A stretch of DNA of 64,000 bases, from contig NZ_LMHS01000001.1 in the NCBI RefSeq assembly GCF_001428485.1, positions 310,404-374,403 on the forward strand. The letters run 5' to 3'. The DNA is from Microbacterium sp. Root180. GTDB lineage: Bacteria > Actinomycetota > Actinomycetes > Actinomycetales > Microbacteriaceae. The first letter of the stretch is position 1; each line of letters starts with the position of its first letter. Both the position numbers and the translations under genes were made by a program. Below the pieces are notes generated by a model. That model had not been told where the DNA came from. It saw only the letters and a program-made list of their open reading frames with translations, and did not search any database. This document shows, in pieces, positions 26,396 to 38,348 of this stretch.

Positions 26396-28000
26396 ATGGC
26401 CGGCCCGACCCACGACCCCGCCCTCTACACCCACCGCGACGTCGTCCCCGTGCGCCGTGCGCTGGTGTCGGTCAGCGACAAGACCGATCTGCTGAAGCTC
26501 GCCGAGGCGCTCTCGGGCGCCGGCGTCGAGATCGTCTCGACGGGCTCCACGGCCGCGACGATCCGCGATGCCGGACACGATGTGACGGACGTGGCCTCGG
26601 TGACGGGCTTCCCCGAGTCGCTGGGCGGCCGGGTGAAGACCCTGCACCCGGGCGTGCACGCCGGGCTGCTCGCCGATCTGCGGCTCGAGGATCACCTGCA
26701 GCAGCTGACCGAGCTCGGCATCGAGCCGTTCGAGCTCGTGGTGGTGAACCTGTACCCGTTCGTGGAGACCGTGCGCTCCGGCGCGCAGGGCGACGCCGTC
26801 GTCGAGCAGATCGACATCGGCGGTCCGGCGATGGTGCGCGCCTCGGCCAAGAACTTCGCGAACGTCGCCATCGTCGTCTCGCCCGAGTCCTACCCGGCCA
26901 TCATCGAGGCGATCGGCGCCGGCGGCACGACGCTGCAGCAGCGCCGCGATCTCGCCGCCCGCGCGTTCGCGCACACGTGCGAATACGACCGCTCGGTCGC
27001 GACGTGGTTCGCCGAGGAGACCCTCGGTGGCGCCGACCTTCCTCAGCACCTCACCATCAAGGCCGAGCGGCTGACCACGCTGCGCTACGGCGAGAACGCG
27101 CACCAGCGCGCGGCGATCTACTCCCGCCTCGGCGGCCACGGCATCGCGCAGGCGACGCAGCTGCAGGGCAAGGAGATGTCGTACAACAACTACGTCGACG
27201 CCGACGCGGCCCTGCGCGCCGCGTTCGACATGGTCAAGCCCGCCGTGGCCATCATCAAGCACGCGAACCCGTGCGGCATCGCGGTGACCGCCCCCAACGC
27301 GCTCGACCCGATCGCCAGCGCCCACCTGCGGGCGCACGAGTGCGACCCGGTCTCGGCGTACGGCGGAGTGATCGCCACGAACGGCACCGTGACCCTCAAG
27401 ATGGCCGAGAACCTCAAGGACATCTTCACCGAGGTCATCGTCGCGCCCTCGTTCGAGCCCGAGGCGCTCGAGGTCTTCAAGGCGAAGAAGAACCTGCGCC
27501 TGCTGCAGCTTCCCGCCGACTGGCGCCAGGAGCGCATGGATGTGCGCCTCGTATCCGGCGGTCTGCTGCTGCAGGACGCCGACCGCTTCCCCGACGACAT
27601 CGACTCCGTCGCGAAGGACTGGCAGCTCGTGTCGGGCGAGCGCCCGGCCGACGACGAGATGACGAACCTCATCTTCGCGTGGAAGGCGTGCCGCGCCGTC
27701 AAGTCGAACGCGATCGTGCTTGCGAAGGGCTCGGCGACCGTCGGCATCGGCATGGGCCAGGTCAACCGCGTCGACTCGTGCCGCCTCGCCGTGGAGCGGG
27801 CGGGGGATCGCGCCGCGGGGTCGGTGGCGGCATCCGACGCGTTCTTCCCGTTCGCCGACGGCGCGCAGGTGCTCATCGATGCGGGCATCCGCGCGATCAT
27901 CCAGCCCGGGGGATCGGTGCGCGACGACGAGGTCATCGCCGCAGCGCAGGCCGCCGACGTCACGATGTTCTTCACGGGCGAGCGCCACTTCTTCCACTGA
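26396..28000 (+). CDS. purH: Bifunctional AICAR formyltransferase / IMP cyclohydrolase
   Basis: A 534-residue bifunctional enzyme for the last two steps of IMP synthesis. The N-terminal MGS-like cyclohydrolase domain (about residues 15-150) has [22 protein letters not shown] and [18 protein letters not shown]. The AICAR transformylase domain has [13 protein letters not shown], the catalytic [10 protein letters not shown] block around residue 285, and ends with [15 protein letters not shown] and FTGERHFFH. Full length. Ribosome binding site GACGAGGAG lies 6-8 nt before the ATG. It forms an operon with purN. Confidence 0.97.
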   Translation: MAGPTHDPALYTHRDVVPVRRALVSVSDKTDLLKLAEALSGAGVEIVSTGSTAATIRDAGHDVTDVASVTGFPESLGGRVKTLHPGVHAGLLADLRLEDHLQQLTELGIEPFELVVVNLYPFVETVRSGAQGDAVVEQIDIGGPAMVRASAKNFANVAIVVSPESYPAIIEAIGAGGTTLQQRRDLAARAFAHTCEYDRSVATWFAEETLGGADLPQHLTIKAERLTTLRYGENAHQRAAIYSRLGGHGIAQATQLQGKEMSYNNYVDADAALRAAFDMVKPAVAIIKHANPCGIAVTAPNALDPIASAHLRAHECDPVSAYGGVIATNGTVTLKMAENLKDIFTEVIVAPSFEPEALEVFKAKKNLRLLQLPADWRQERMDVRLVSGGLLLQDADRFPDDIDSVAKDWQLVSGERPADDEMTNLIFAWKACRAVKSNAIVLAKGSATVGIGMGQVNRVDSCRLAVERAGDRAAGSVAASDAFFPFADGAQVLIDAGIRAIIQPGGSVRDDEVIAAAQAADVTMFFTGERHFFH

Positions 28001-28017
28001 CCCGCGCCGTGTCGGTT

Positions 28018-28080
28018 CCGTTTGTGCGGGCGAATTGCCGCTGAACTCGGATGTCATGCGTGCTTTTCCCCGCACAACCG
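28018..28080. repeat. Intergenic inverted repeat, family A copy 2 (degenerate)
   Basis: The left arm at 28018-28035 keeps CCGTTTGTGCGGGCGAAT. The right arm at 28061-28080 (TGCTTTTCCCCGCACAACCG) has several changes. It follows purH. Confidence 0.75.
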
Positions 28081-28143
28081 ACGGGCCACCGCCGTGTCCG
28101 ATTTCCGCGAGCGGGTGTCGGGGGAGCGTGTCAGGCTAGGGGC

Positions 28144-29694
28144 ATGAGCCTCACCGCGATGACCTTCGACGAGCGGTATCGCGCGATCGATTCGCGCGAC
28201 ACCCGCTTCGACGGCCAGTTCGTCACCGCGGTGAGCTCGACGGGCATCTACTGCCGGCCGAGCTGCCCCGCACGAACGCCGAAGCCGTCGAACGTCACGT
28301 TCTACCCGACGAGCGCCGCGGCGCACGAGGCGGGCTACCGCGCGTGCAAGCGGTGCCTGCCCGAGGCGGCGCCCGGCTCGCCGCAGTGGAACCTGCGGGG
28401 CGACACGGCGGGCCGCGCGATGCGGCTCATCGCGGACGGCGTGGTCGAGCGCGAGGGCGTGCCCGGGCTGGCGCGGCGCCTGGGCTACTCGCCCCGCCAC
28501 CTCACGCGGCTCCTGAGCGCCGAGCTCGGCGCCGGGCCGCTCGCCCTCAGCCGGGCCCATCGTGCGCAGACGGCCCGCATGCTCCTGGTTGGCACGGACC
28601 TGCCGGCCGCCGACGTCGCGTTCTCGGCCGGCTTCGCCAGCGTGCGCCAGTTCAACGACACCGTCCGCGAGGTCTTCGGCATGACGCCGCTCGAACTCCG
28701 CGCGCGGCGGCGTGCGGCATCCGGACTCGCTGCCGGCGACCTCGGGGCGATCGATCTCGTCCTCCCGCACCGCGGCCCCCTCGACGACGCCGGGCTCTTC
28801 GCCTGGATGGCCGCGCGGGCGGTCGACGGGGCGGAGGTCGCGACACCGACCTCGTTCGCCCGCACGCTGCGCCTCGACGGCGGCCCTGCATGGTTCGAGC
28901 TCCGGGTCGACGGCTCCGGCCGGGTGCGGCTGCGGGCGCGGCTGGCGCACCTGCGCGACCTCTCGACGCTCGTCACACGGGCACGCCGGCTCTTCGACCT
29001 CGACGCCGATCCGCTCGCGATCGACGAGGCGCTCTCGCGGCAGCCCGAACTCGCGCCGCTGGTCGCCGCCGTGCCCGGCATCCGCGCTCCCGGCGCCGCG
29101 GATCCGCACGAGATGCTCATCCGCGCGATGGTGGGGCAGCAGATCACCGTCGTGGCCGCCCGTACGGCTCTGTCGGCGCTCACCGCCGAGCTCGGAGAGC
29201 ACGTCGAGGGGCCGGAGGGTGCGACGCGCCTCTTCCCGTCGATGGCGGCGATCGCCGACCGCGGCGCCGAGGTGCTGCGCGGCCCGGCGGCCCGCGTCCG
29301 TGCGATCGTCGGCGCCGCCGCGGCGCTCGCCGACGGATCGCTCGCCCTGACACCCGGCGACGACGGCGGGGCGCAGCGCGAGGCGCTGCTCGCGATGCCG
29401 GGCATCGGGCCGTGGACGGCCGACTATGTGCGCATGCGCGTTCTCGGCGATCCCGATGTGTTCCTGCCCGGTGATGTCGCTGTGCGCTCCGGAGCCGCGG
29501 CGGCGGGCATCCCGTCCGATCCCCGCGCCCTCACCGACTGGGCTGTGCGGACGGCGCCGTGGCGCACCTACTTCACCGCCCACCTGTGGCGCGCCGCGCC
29601 GCCGAAGCGATCCGCGGTTCCCGGCGGATCCCGCTCGCCACGATCTCGACGCACCACAGAATCCCGCAGCACCCGCCCGGAGGAGACGCCATGA
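28144..29694 (+). CDS. Ada-AlkA fusion: methyl-phosphotriester sensor/regulator with 3-methyladenine glycosylase
   Basis: A 516-residue protein for alkylation damage. Residues 1-80 are the Ada zinc/methyl-acceptor domain: [20 protein letters not shown] with Cys at about 37, 41, 68 and 71, matching the E. coli Ada spacing. An AraC-type helix-turn-helix follows ([38 protein letters not shown]). From about residue 200 comes an AlkA-type glycosylase with its HhH motif and catalytic Asp region ([20 protein letters not shown]). ATG 28144 is 6 nt after CAGGCT, a leaderless arrangement. The C-terminal 30 residues are Arg/Ser-rich. The stop overlaps the ogt start by 4 nt, so sensing, excision and direct reversal are encoded in one operon. 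Confidence 0.93.
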   Translation: MSLTAMTFDERYRAIDSRDTRFDGQFVTAVSSTGIYCRPSCPARTPKPSNVTFYPTSAAAHEAGYRACKRCLPEAAPGSPQWNLRGDTAGRAMRLIADGVVEREGVPGLARRLGYSPRHLTRLLSAELGAGPLALSRAHRAQTARMLLVGTDLPAADVAFSAGFASVRQFNDTVREVFGMTPLELRARRRAASGLAAGDLGAIDLVLPHRGPLDDAGLFAWMAARAVDGAEVATPTSFARTLRLDGGPAWFELRVDGSGRVRLRARLAHLRDLSTLVTRARRLFDLDADPLAIDEALSRQPELAPLVAAVPGIRAPGAADPHEMLIRAMVGQQITVVAARTALSALTAELGEHVEGPEGATRLFPSMAAIADRGAEVLRGPAARVRAIVGAAAALADGSLALTPGDDGGAQREALLAMPGIGPWTADYVRMRVLGDPDVFLPGDVAVRSGAAAAGIPSDPRALTDWAVRTAPWRTYFTAHLWRAAPPKRSAVPGGSRSPRSRRTTESRSTRPEETP

Positions 29695-30200
29695 CCACCG
29701 CGACCATCCAGACCGTCGACACCCCCGACGGCCCCTTCACGCTCCTCGTCGACGAGGAGCAGCGGGTCCTCGCCTCGGGCTGGACCGCCGACGCGGACCG
29801 CATCGTGACGCGCCTGCGTCCGGCGAATCGCCCATCGACCGTGCGCGAAGGGCGAACGGATGCCGCGTCCGCCGTCCGCGCGTACTACGACGGAGAGCTC
29901 TCGGCCATCGACACGGTGGCGGTCTCGCAGCACGGGACCGAGATGCAGCTCGCCGGCTGGGAGGCTCTGCGCCGCATCGAGCCGGGGCGCCCGCTCACCT
30001 ACGCCGAGTTCGCGGTCGCACTGCGGTCGCCGTCGGCGGTACGCGCTGCGGCGTCGATCTGCGCCCGCAACGCGCCGGCCCTGTTCGTGCCGTGCCACCG
30101 AGTGCTGCGCACCGGCGGCGCGCTGGGCGGCTTCGCATGGGGTCTCGACGTCAAGCGCGCGCTGCTCGACCGCGAGGCCGGAGTGCCGGCGCTCGTCTGA
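29691..30200 (+). CDS. ogt: Methylated-DNA-protein cysteine methyltransferase
   Basis: A 169-residue suicide repair protein that takes alkyl groups from O6-alkylguanine onto its own Cys. It has the family blocks [20 protein letters not shown], the active site [20 protein letters not shown] (Cys in PCHR near residue 135) and [20 protein letters not shown]. The ATG at 29691 overlaps the Ada-AlkA stop (ATGA), with GGAGGAG about 6 nt upstream. It is expected to be induced with the Ada operon. Confidence 0.95.
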   Translation: MTTATIQTVDTPDGPFTLLVDEEQRVLASGWTADADRIVTRLRPANRPSTVREGRTDAASAVRAYYDGELSAIDTVAVSQHGTEMQLAGWEALRRIEPGRPLTYAEFAVALRSPSAVRAAASICARNAPALFVPCHRVLRTGGALGGFAWGLDVKRALLDREAGVPALV

Positions 30201-30230
30201 GAGAAACCTCCCGGAGACGGAAATCCGGCG

Positions 30231-30260
30231 TTGCTGTCAGCGAACGCTCAGGTATAGGCT
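30231..30260 (+). promoter_or_regulatory. Promoter of the ABC exporter leader
   Basis: TTGCTG (30231-30236) and TAGGCT (30255-30260) are 18 nt apart; TATAGG at 30253 is an alternative -10. It gives a leader of about 280 nt before the first ABC gene, the longest leader in the window. Confidence 0.6.
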
Positions 30261-30322
30261 GGAGGGCTGTCGCGTCGTTACGACATCGACGGTCCCGCCC
30301 GCTCTCACCTCAGGAGGATGCC

Positions 30323-30403
30323 ATGTCCCAGGCCACGATCGCCGCAAAGACCGCCTTCGTCCTCCGGGTCGCCGGGCCGGCGCGCCTCCCTATTCAGGGG
30401 TAG
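30323..30403 (+). CDS. Short leader ORF (26 codons) before the ABC exporter operon
   Basis: The ORF reads MSQATIAAKTAFVLRVAG, then PARLPIQG and TAG. It has the best ribosome binding site in the region (AGGAGG at 30312-30317, 5 nt before ATG), whereas the first ABC gene has only AAGGA two bases from its ATG. It lies between the promoter at 30231 and the exporter, with several competing hairpins after it. By analogy with the bmrB leader of the bmrCD heterodimeric exporter of Bacillus, I infer a ribosome-sensing attenuator; there is no direct proof. A competing ATG at 30318 opens a 69-codon frame but sits directly against the ribosome binding site. Confidence 0.5.
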   Translation: MSQATIAAKTAFVLRVAGPARLPIQG

Positions 30404-30442
30404 TCGCTCCCTCGTTTCGTCCCGGCTTCGGCCGGATCCGGC
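30388..30442 (+). promoter_or_regulatory. Candidate attenuator hairpins in exporter leader
   Basis: CCCT-attc-AGGG (30388-30399) overlaps the end of the leader ORF. CCGGC-ttcg-GCCGG (30422-30435) and the 12-bp palindrome GCCGGATCCGGC (30431-30442) share bases and are mutually exclusive. CCGGGTCGCC occurs both in the leader ORF (30364-30373) and at 30514-30523. No T-run terminator is obvious. Confidence 0.4.
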
Positions 30443-30547
30443 ATACCGCCGCCTTTCGGAGCGTTCCCCTCACCGGGACCTCCGTCGCGCCTCGCGCACT
30501 CCTCAGACCCGATCCGGGTCGCCCTGACCACCGTCCCCACAAGGATC

Positions 30548-32407
30548 ATGACCATCACCGCCGCTCCACCGCAGTCCTCACCTCCGCCGCGCCCTGAGGT
30601 GTCCACCGCGAAGGCGCTCGCGCGCCTGCTGCCCTTCGCCAAGCCCGTGCTTCCACGCCTGACCCTGGGCGCCGCCAGCGCGCTCGGCGCGAGTCTTCTC
30701 GCGCTGTCGATCCCGCTCGTCCTCGAGGCGATCGTCGCGGGTCCGATCGCGTCGGGGGACATCAGCCAGATCGCGTGGGGCGCCGCCGTCGTGCTCGCGC
30801 TCGGTCTCGCGGAGGCCCTCATGGTGTGGCTGCGACGGTGGTTCGTCCTCGGCCCCGCCACCAAGGTCGAGTACGACATCCGCCAGTCGTTCTACTCGCG
30901 CCTGCAGCGCCTGCCCGTCTCGTTCCACGACAAGTGGCAGTCGGGCCAGCTGCTCAGCCGCATGATGCAGGACATCAGCATGCTGCGCCGCTGGATGGCG
31001 TTCGGCGTCGTGCTCCTCGTCGTCAATGTGATCACGATCGCCGTCGGCACGGTGCTGCTGTTCCGCTGGCACTGGCTGCTCGGCACCATCTTCCTGATCA
31101 CCTCGGCGCCGCTCTGGTACGCCGGGTACCGCTTCGAGAAGACCTACGGGTCGCTGGCGCGCCAGAGCCAGGACCAGGCCGGCGACCTCGCGACGTCGGT
31201 CGAGGAGAGCGTCCACGGCATCCGCGTGCTCAAGGCCTTCGGACGCGGCAAGCACGCGCTGCAGAAGTTCACCCGTCAGGCCGAGACGCTGCGCGAGACC
31301 GAGCTCAGCAAGGCACGCGCGATCGGCTGGATCTGGTTCTGGCTCGTGCTGCTGCCCGACATCGCCTTCGCCCTGTGCCTCGGCGCGGGCATCTACCTGA
31401 CCTCGATCGGGCAGCTGCAGACGGCCGAGCTCGTCGCGTTCTTCGCGATGGCCACGGTCCTTCGCTGGCCGATGGAGTCGATCGGCTTCCTGTTCTCGTT
31501 CATGCTCGACGCCCGCACCGCGACCGACCGCATCTTCGAGGTCTTCGACGAGGAGAACACCATCGTCGACCCGGAGAGCCCGCACTCGATCGATCGCCCG
31601 CGTGGCGAGCTCGTCTTCGAGGACGTGCACTTCCGGTATCAGGATGCCGCGACTCACGAGCGCGATCTGCTCGACGGCATCGACCTGGCGCTGCGCCCCG
31701 GCGAGACGATGGCGCTGGTCGGGCTCACCGGCTCGGGCAAGACCACGCTGACGACGCTGCCGGCACGTCTCTACGACGTGACCGGCGGGCGCGTGACGGT
31801 CGACGGCGTCGACGTGCGCGATCTGACGCTCGGTGAGCTGCGCCGCCACGTCGGCATGGCGTTCGAGGACGCGACCCTGTTCTCGCAGTCCGTGCGCGAC
31901 AACGTCCTGCTCGGTCGTGAGGACCTCGCCGCGGGAAGCCCCGAGGCCGAGGCGATCATGCGCGAGGCGCTGCAGGTCGCGCAGGCGGGGTTCGTCGACG
32001 ACCTCCCCGACGGCGTCGACACGATCATCGGCGAAGAGGGCCTGTCGCTCTCGGGCGGCCAGCGCCAGCGACTCGCGCTCGCCAGGGCCGTCGCGGCGCG
32101 CCCGGCGGTGCTGGTCCTCGACGATCCGCTGTCGGCGCTCGACGTCGACACCGAGGCGCTCGTCGAAGACGCGCTGCGCGAGGTGCTGCACGCCACGACG
32201 GCTCTCGTCGTCGCCCACCGTCCGTCGACGGTGATGCTGGCCGACCGCGTCGCGCTTCTCGAGGCCGGCCGCATCACGGCCGTCGGCACGCACTCCGACC
32301 TGCTGCGCGAGAGCGAGCACTACCGGCACGTGATCTCGAGCCTCGAGGTCGAAGAGGCACGACTGCGAGCCAGACAGAAGGATCAGGACTGGGAGGTGAA
32401 CCTGTGA
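30548..32407 (+). CDS. Heterodimeric ABC exporter subunit with degenerate catalytic site
   Basis: A 619-residue half-transporter: six TM helices (about residues 40-320), then an ATPase domain. Walker A is GLTGSGKTT (about residue 394), the signature is canonical LSGGQRQR (about 500), and Walker B is [12 protein letters not shown], with Asp in place of the catalytic Glu. This is the pattern of the 'degenerate' partner in heterodimeric exporters such as TM287/288, BmrCD or EfrCD, which move drugs, lipids or peptides. It overlaps the second subunit by 4 nt. The weak ribosome binding site and long leader suggest controlled translation or transcription. Confidence 0.92.
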   Translation: MTITAAPPQSSPPPRPEVSTAKALARLLPFAKPVLPRLTLGAASALGASLLALSIPLVLEAIVAGPIASGDISQIAWGAAVVLALGLAEALMVWLRRWFVLGPATKVEYDIRQSFYSRLQRLPVSFHDKWQSGQLLSRMMQDISMLRRWMAFGVVLLVVNVITIAVGTVLLFRWHWLLGTIFLITSAPLWYAGYRFEKTYGSLARQSQDQAGDLATSVEESVHGIRVLKAFGRGKHALQKFTRQAETLRETELSKARAIGWIWFWLVLLPDIAFALCLGAGIYLTSIGQLQTAELVAFFAMATVLRWPMESIGFLFSFMLDARTATDRIFEVFDEENTIVDPESPHSIDRPRGELVFEDVHFRYQDAATHERDLLDGIDLALRPGETMALVGLTGSGKTTLTTLPARLYDVTGGRVTVDGVDVRDLTLGELRRHVGMAFEDATLFSQSVRDNVLLGREDLAAGSPEAEAIMREALQVAQAGFVDDLPDGVDTIIGEEGLSLSGGQRQRLALARAVAARPAVLVLDDPLSALDVDTEALVEDALREVLHATTALVVAHRPSTVMLADRVALLEAGRITAVGTHSDLLRESEHYRHVISSLEVEEARLRARQKDQDWEVNL

Positions 32408-34221
32408 GCACCACGACCGTCACCGGCACGAGCGGCGAAGACCGCTCCGACTACACGCGCGACGAGAGCAAGGCGATCCGCGCGCGTTCGCTCCGTCTCC
32501 TCGGCTCGCTCGTCACGCCCGTGCGCGCCCAGCTGTGGCTCGCGGGGATCGTGCTGGTCGTCTCGACGGCGTTCCGGGTGCTCGGCCCGGCGCTGATCGC
32601 CTACGGCATCGACAAGGCGCTTCCGGCCGCCGTCGAGGAGATGAACTGGCTGCCGACGATCGGCGTCGTCGTCGTGTACCTCGTCACCGGCTTCGCGGGC
32701 GCCGCCCTCATCGGCTGGTACGTCGTCGTCGCCGCGCGCCTCACCCAGGCGATCATGCTCGATCTGCGCAAGCGCATCTTCCTGCACACGCAGCGCCTGA
32801 GCCTGGAGTTCCACGAGTCCTATACGTCCGGCCGCATCATCTCGCGTCAGACGAGTGACCTCGACTCGATCCGGGAGCTGCTGGACGGAGGTCTCAACGA
32901 GCTCGTCTCCGGCATCCTGTACGGCGGATTCACGCTGATCGCGCTGCTGCTGATCGATTGGCAGTCCGGCGTGATCCTGGCCGTGATGGGCATCCCGCTG
33001 TTCCTCCTGATGCGCTGGTTCTACACGCGCTCGCAGGTCGTCTACCGCGAGTCGCGCGTCGTCAGCGCGAAGGTGATCGTGAAGTTCGTCGAGACCATGA
33101 CCGGCATCCGCGCCGTGAAGGCGTTCCGCAAGGAGGCCCGCAACGAGGACGAGTTCGGCAAGCTCGCCAGCGACTACCGCGACGTGAACATGCGCTCGAT
33201 CCAGCTGTTCGGCACGTTCGAGCCGGGCCTCATGGTCGTGGCGTCGATCACCGTGGCTCTCGTGCTGCTGTGGGGCGGCATCCGCGTCATCGACGGCTCG
33301 ATCCTCATCGGAACGCTCATCGCCGCGGTGCTGTACGTGCGCAACTTCTTCTCACCGCTGCAGGAGGTCGCGTTCTTCCTGAACTCGTACCAGTCCGCGA
33401 CGGCGGCGCTCGAGAAGGTGTCGGGCGTGCTGGAGGAGGAGCCCACGGTTCCCGACCCGGTGAAGCCCGTCGACCTGTGGAACGCGCGGGGGCATGTGAC
33501 GTTCGACGACGTGCTGTTCGGGTACTCGGCGGACCGGGTCATCCTGCCGGACTTCTCGCTCGACATCCCGGCGGGGCAGACCGTCGCGCTCGTCGGCACC
33601 ACGGGCGCCGGCAAGTCGACCCTCGCCAAGCTCGTGTCGCGTTTCTACGACCCGACCACGGGCCGTGTCACGCTCGACGGCGTCGACCTGCGCTCGCTGC
33701 ACCCGAAGGACCTCCGCCGTGCGATCGTCATGGTCACGCAGGAGGCCTACCTGTTCAGCGGAACGGTCGCCGACAACATCGCGCTCGGCAAGCCCGACGC
33801 GACGATGGAGGAGATCCGCGCGGCGGCGCGGGCGGTGGGGGCGGATGCCTTCATCGAGCGACTCCCCGACGGCTACGCCACGGACGTCAACAAGCGCGGC
33901 GGCCGGGTGTCGGCGGGTCAGCGCCAGCTGATCTCGTTCGCGCGCGCCTTCCTCGCCGACCCCGCGGTGCTGATCCTCGACGAGGCGACGGCCTCGCTCG
34001 ACATCCCGTCGGAGCGCCAGATCCAGGACGCTCTGCAGACACTGCTGGCCGACCGCACGGCGATCATCATCGCGCACCGTCTGTCCACGGTCGCGATCGC
34101 CGACCGGGTGCTCGTCATGGAGCACGGCCGCATCATCGAGGACGACGCGCCGGAAGTTCTCATCGGCGGCGACGGCCGCTTCGCCAAGCTGCACGCGGCC
34201 TGGCGCGAGTCGCTCGTCTGA
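32404..34221 (+). CDS. Heterodimeric ABC exporter subunit with canonical Walker B
   Basis: A 605-residue half-transporter with six TM helices then ATPase domain. Walker A is GTTGAGKST (about residue 400) and Walker B is [12 protein letters not shown] with the catalytic Glu, but the signature motif reads RVSAGQRQ instead of LSGGQ (about 501). Combined with its partner this gives one complete and one impaired ATP site, as expected for an asymmetric heterodimer. The GTG start at 32404 overlaps the previous stop (GTGA), and GGGAGG lies about 8 nt upstream. A terminator follows at 34226. Confidence 0.93.
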   Translation: MSTTTVTGTSGEDRSDYTRDESKAIRARSLRLLGSLVTPVRAQLWLAGIVLVVSTAFRVLGPALIAYGIDKALPAAVEEMNWLPTIGVVVVYLVTGFAGAALIGWYVVVAARLTQAIMLDLRKRIFLHTQRLSLEFHESYTSGRIISRQTSDLDSIRELLDGGLNELVSGILYGGFTLIALLLIDWQSGVILAVMGIPLFLLMRWFYTRSQVVYRESRVVSAKVIVKFVETMTGIRAVKAFRKEARNEDEFGKLASDYRDVNMRSIQLFGTFEPGLMVVASITVALVLLWGGIRVIDGSILIGTLIAAVLYVRNFFSPLQEVAFFLNSYQSATAALEKVSGVLEEEPTVPDPVKPVDLWNARGHVTFDDVLFGYSADRVILPDFSLDIPAGQTVALVGTTGAGKSTLAKLVSRFYDPTTGRVTLDGVDLRSLHPKDLRRAIVMVTQEAYLFSGTVADNIALGKPDATMEEIRAAARAVGADAFIERLPDGYATDVNKRGGRVSAGQRQLISFARAFLADPAVLILDEATASLDIPSERQIQDALQTLLADRTAIIIAHRLSTVAIADRVLVMEHGRIIEDDAPEVLIGGDGRFAKLHAAWRESLV

Positions 34222-34225
34222 ACTC

Positions 34226-34268
34226 CGGATGCCCCGCCCCCGCGCACGCGCAGGGGACGGGGCATCCG
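34226..34268 (+). terminator. Hairpin terminator of the ABC exporter operon
   Basis: CGGATGCCCCG (34226-34236) pairs with CGGGGCATCCG (34258-34268); an inner CCCC/GGGG pairing extends the stem. It starts 5 nt after the stop. Confidence 0.85.
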
Positions 34269-34284
34269 TCGTGTGATCGTCGTC

Positions 34285-34339
34285 GAGTCGCCAAGACATG
34301 CCGTGTCGCGCGCGCCTCGTCGGCGTGTCTTGGCGACTC
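34285..34339. repeat. Intergenic inverted repeat, family B copy 3
   Basis: GAGTCGCCAAGACATGCCG (34285-34303) pairs with CGGCGTGTCTTGGCGACTC (34321-34339), one G-T mismatch, 17-nt interior. It lies between convergent genes, just after the exporter terminator. Confidence 0.9.
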
Positions 34340-34366
34340 AGGGGGCGAGGGGCGAGGGGGCGAGGA

Positions 34367-35302
34367 TCACGCCCGCGCGATCGAGACGTCGGCGGCCAGC
34401 GGATGCTGCGCGGGCAGCTCCGCGAGGGCGACGGCGCCGTCGATGCCGCCGCCCCGCGGCTCGACGATCCGCGCGTGCGGGAGGCGGGCCGACACGCGGT
34501 CGGCGAACGCCTCGCGCACCGACGCGGAGCGCAGCACCCCGCCGATCGCGCACACATCGGCCGGTGCCTCGGCGGCCCCGACACGGCGCAGAGCCGTCTC
34601 GACGCTGAGCGCCAGCTCGGCGCCCGCGCGAGTGCCGATGTCCTTCGCAACGGTGTCGCCGGCATCCGCGAGACGCGCCACCTCCGCGGCGAAGGACGCG
34701 ACGATCGACACCCGGTCTCCGGAGGCCTGGAGGTCGATGTACGCCCGGCTCAGGTCGGGCCACCGCGCTTCGGCGACCTCGCGCAGTGCCGTGTGCGGTC
34801 CGCGTCCGTCGTAGGCGCGCATCGCGGCATCGAGGGCCTCGCGGCCGATCCAGTAGCCGCTCCCCGCGTCGCCCATGATGTGGCCCCAGCCGTCCACGCG
34901 CGCGACCTGTGCGGAGCCGACGGCGAGCGTGACCACTCCGGTGCCGGATGCGACGACGGCGCCGGTGCCGAGTCCGAGAGCACCGAGGAACGACGTCGTG
35001 GAGTCGTGCGCCAGGCGCACCTCGCGCACCCGGGGGTCGCCGATCGTGGAGAGCAGGGCCCCGGCATCCGCCTCGATCCCCGTGAGCCCCGAGACTCCCG
35101 CGGTCACTGCGAGGGCAGGAGCGTCGGTGCGGTCGAGCACGGCGCGGGCGAGGGTCGCGAGCTGAGGGAGCAGCGGCTCATGCGTGAGGATGCCCGGCAG
35201 GACCTGGTCGTGCGCGCGGTCCCCGTCTGTCACGCGCACCTTGATGCCGGTCTGCCCGGCGTCGATCGCGAGCACACGCGAAAAGGAGGGGATGCCGGCC
35301 AC
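34367..35302 (-). CDS. BadF/BadG-type ATPase, probable N-acetylglucosamine kinase
   Basis: A 311-residue member of the BadF/BadG/BcrA/BcrD ATPase group, which includes GlcNAc kinases. It has an N-terminal phosphate motif AIDAGQTGIKVRVTDG, ALGLGTGAVVASGTGVVTLA, the WGHIMGDAGSGYWIGREAL block typical of GlcNAc kinase, and VCAIGGVLRSASVREAF. I chose the GTG at 35302 because TAGGGT (35310-35315 on this strand) lies 7 nt upstream; a GTG at 35311 would overlap that -10 box. It would phosphorylate imported GlcNAc, but a second kinase of the ROK type lies at 45248, so the true substrate could be another amino sugar. Confidence 0.8.
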   Translation of the reverse strand: MAGIPSFSRVLAIDAGQTGIKVRVTDGDRAHDQVLPGILTHEPLLPQLATLARAVLDRTDAPALAVTAGVSGLTGIEADAGALLSTIGDPRVREVRLAHDSTTSFLGALGLGTGAVVASGTGVVTLAVGSAQVARVDGWGHIMGDAGSGYWIGREALDAAMRAYDGRGPHTALREVAEARWPDLSRAYIDLQASGDRVSIVASFAAEVARLADAGDTVAKDIGTRAGAELALSVETALRRVGAAEAPADVCAIGGVLRSASVREAFADRVSARLPHARIVEPRGGGIDGAVALAELPAQHPLAADVSIARA

Positions 35303-35441
35303 GCGGTTCACCCTAGCGGCGCGACGACCACCGAAGGCGACGGGGCCTCGAAGGGGGAGGGGTTGCTCGAGACCCCGCCGTCGGTCTCAGAAGCCTGGGC
35401 GGGCCGATCTCGCGTTCGTCGAATCGAGCGCGAGGGTGCCG

Positions 35442-35894
35442 TCAGAGTCTGATCTCTGCGATGACCTCACCGTACTCGGTCTCTCCGACGGGGGTGAAGC
35501 CCACCCGCTGGAAGAATGCCTCAGGACCGCCCTCGCCGGCTTCGTAGATGACGTCCACGCGGTCGAATCCGCGCTTTCTGGCCTCTTCGATCAGCTGCTC
35601 GACCGCGAACCGGCCGACACCGCGACCCTGGTCGTCGGCGTCGACGTTGATGCGCCACAGCACCGACTGGAAATGCTCGACCGGCGCCTCGTCGTCGAAG
35701 TTGGCGCTGACGAAGGCGACGACCTCGTCCGCGTCGAGCACGACACGCTGCCAGGTGGTCTGGGGGTCCACGACCGTCGCCGCGATGCCGTAGCTGACCG
35801 GCGCCAGGAACTGCTCCTGCCCCGGCTTCAGCGACAGGTTGTTGACCGCCACGATGGTCGAGGCGGAGAGTTCGACGAGGCGCAGTTCACCCAT
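35442..35894 (-). CDS. GNAT-family N-acetyltransferase
   Basis: A 150-residue GNAT protein. The acetyl-CoA loop is seen as VDADDQGRGVGRFAVEQLIE (about residues 83-102), with the C-terminal motif GGPEAFFQRVGFTPVGE. The N-terminal half (ATVVDPQTTWQRVVLDADEV, VVAFVSANFDDEAP) resembles members that act on small amines or diamines, but the substrate cannot be named. On this strand TAGCCT lies exactly 6 nt before ATG 35894, so the gene is leaderless. The GTG-start sugar kinase lies downstream on the same strand. Confidence 0.85.
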   Translation of the reverse strand: MGELRLVELSASTIVAVNNLSLKPGQEQFLAPVSYGIAATVVDPQTTWQRVVLDADEVVAFVSANFDDEAPVEHFQSVLWRINVDADDQGRGVGRFAVEQLIEEARKRGFDRVDVIYEAGEGGPEAFFQRVGFTPVGETEYGEVIAEIRL

Positions 35895-35906
35895 AACGAC
35901 AGGCTA
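35895..35906 (-). promoter_or_regulatory. Leaderless promoter -10 box of GNAT gene
   Basis: TAGCCT on the minus strand (35901-35906) is exactly 6 nt before ATG 35894. Confidence 0.5.
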
Positions 35907-35967
35907 GCCCGGATGTCGGCATCCGGCATCGTCGCATGACGGCCGTTACATGGTGTTCATCGAGCGA

Positions 35968-35995
35968 GATATCTCGATGTCAAGATAGTTTTCGC
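35968..35995. promoter_or_regulatory. Conserved 28-bp block with palindromic operator upstream of icd
   Basis: GATATCTCGATGTCAAGA followed by TAGTTTTCGC. It matches the sucC block at 19873-19900 at 23 of 28 positions. The core ATCTCGATGTCAAGAT is an imperfect palindrome. TACGCT (36003-36008) just downstream may be the -10 box, which would put the block over the -35 region. Confidence 0.8.
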
Positions 35996-36038
35996 CTTGC
36001 GATACGCTGGAGGTATCCCCGAAAGAAGGACGAAACCG

Positions 36039-38258
<2,220 letters not shown>

Positions 38259-38272
38259 CACCCGATCCGACA

Positions 38273-38308
38273 CGGAGCCCCCCGGCCGTCCAGGGCCGGG
38301 GGGCTCCG
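38273..38308 (+). terminator. Hairpin terminator of icd
   Basis: CGGAGCCCCCCGGCC (38273-38287) pairs exactly with 38294-38308 across a 6-nt loop. It starts 14 nt after the icd stop and may serve the convergent L,D-transpeptidase gene as well. Confidence 0.92.
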
Positions 38309-38348
38309 TCGTGCGCCGGCCGAATGACGGCGGGCCGGCGGTGCCGGG

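Noticed and set aside
30318..30527. A 69-codon ORF in the exporter leader
   Set aside because: Its ATG abuts the AGGAGG with no spacing and the product is low-complexity Arg/Ser/Pro. The 26-codon frame at 30323 has correct spacing.
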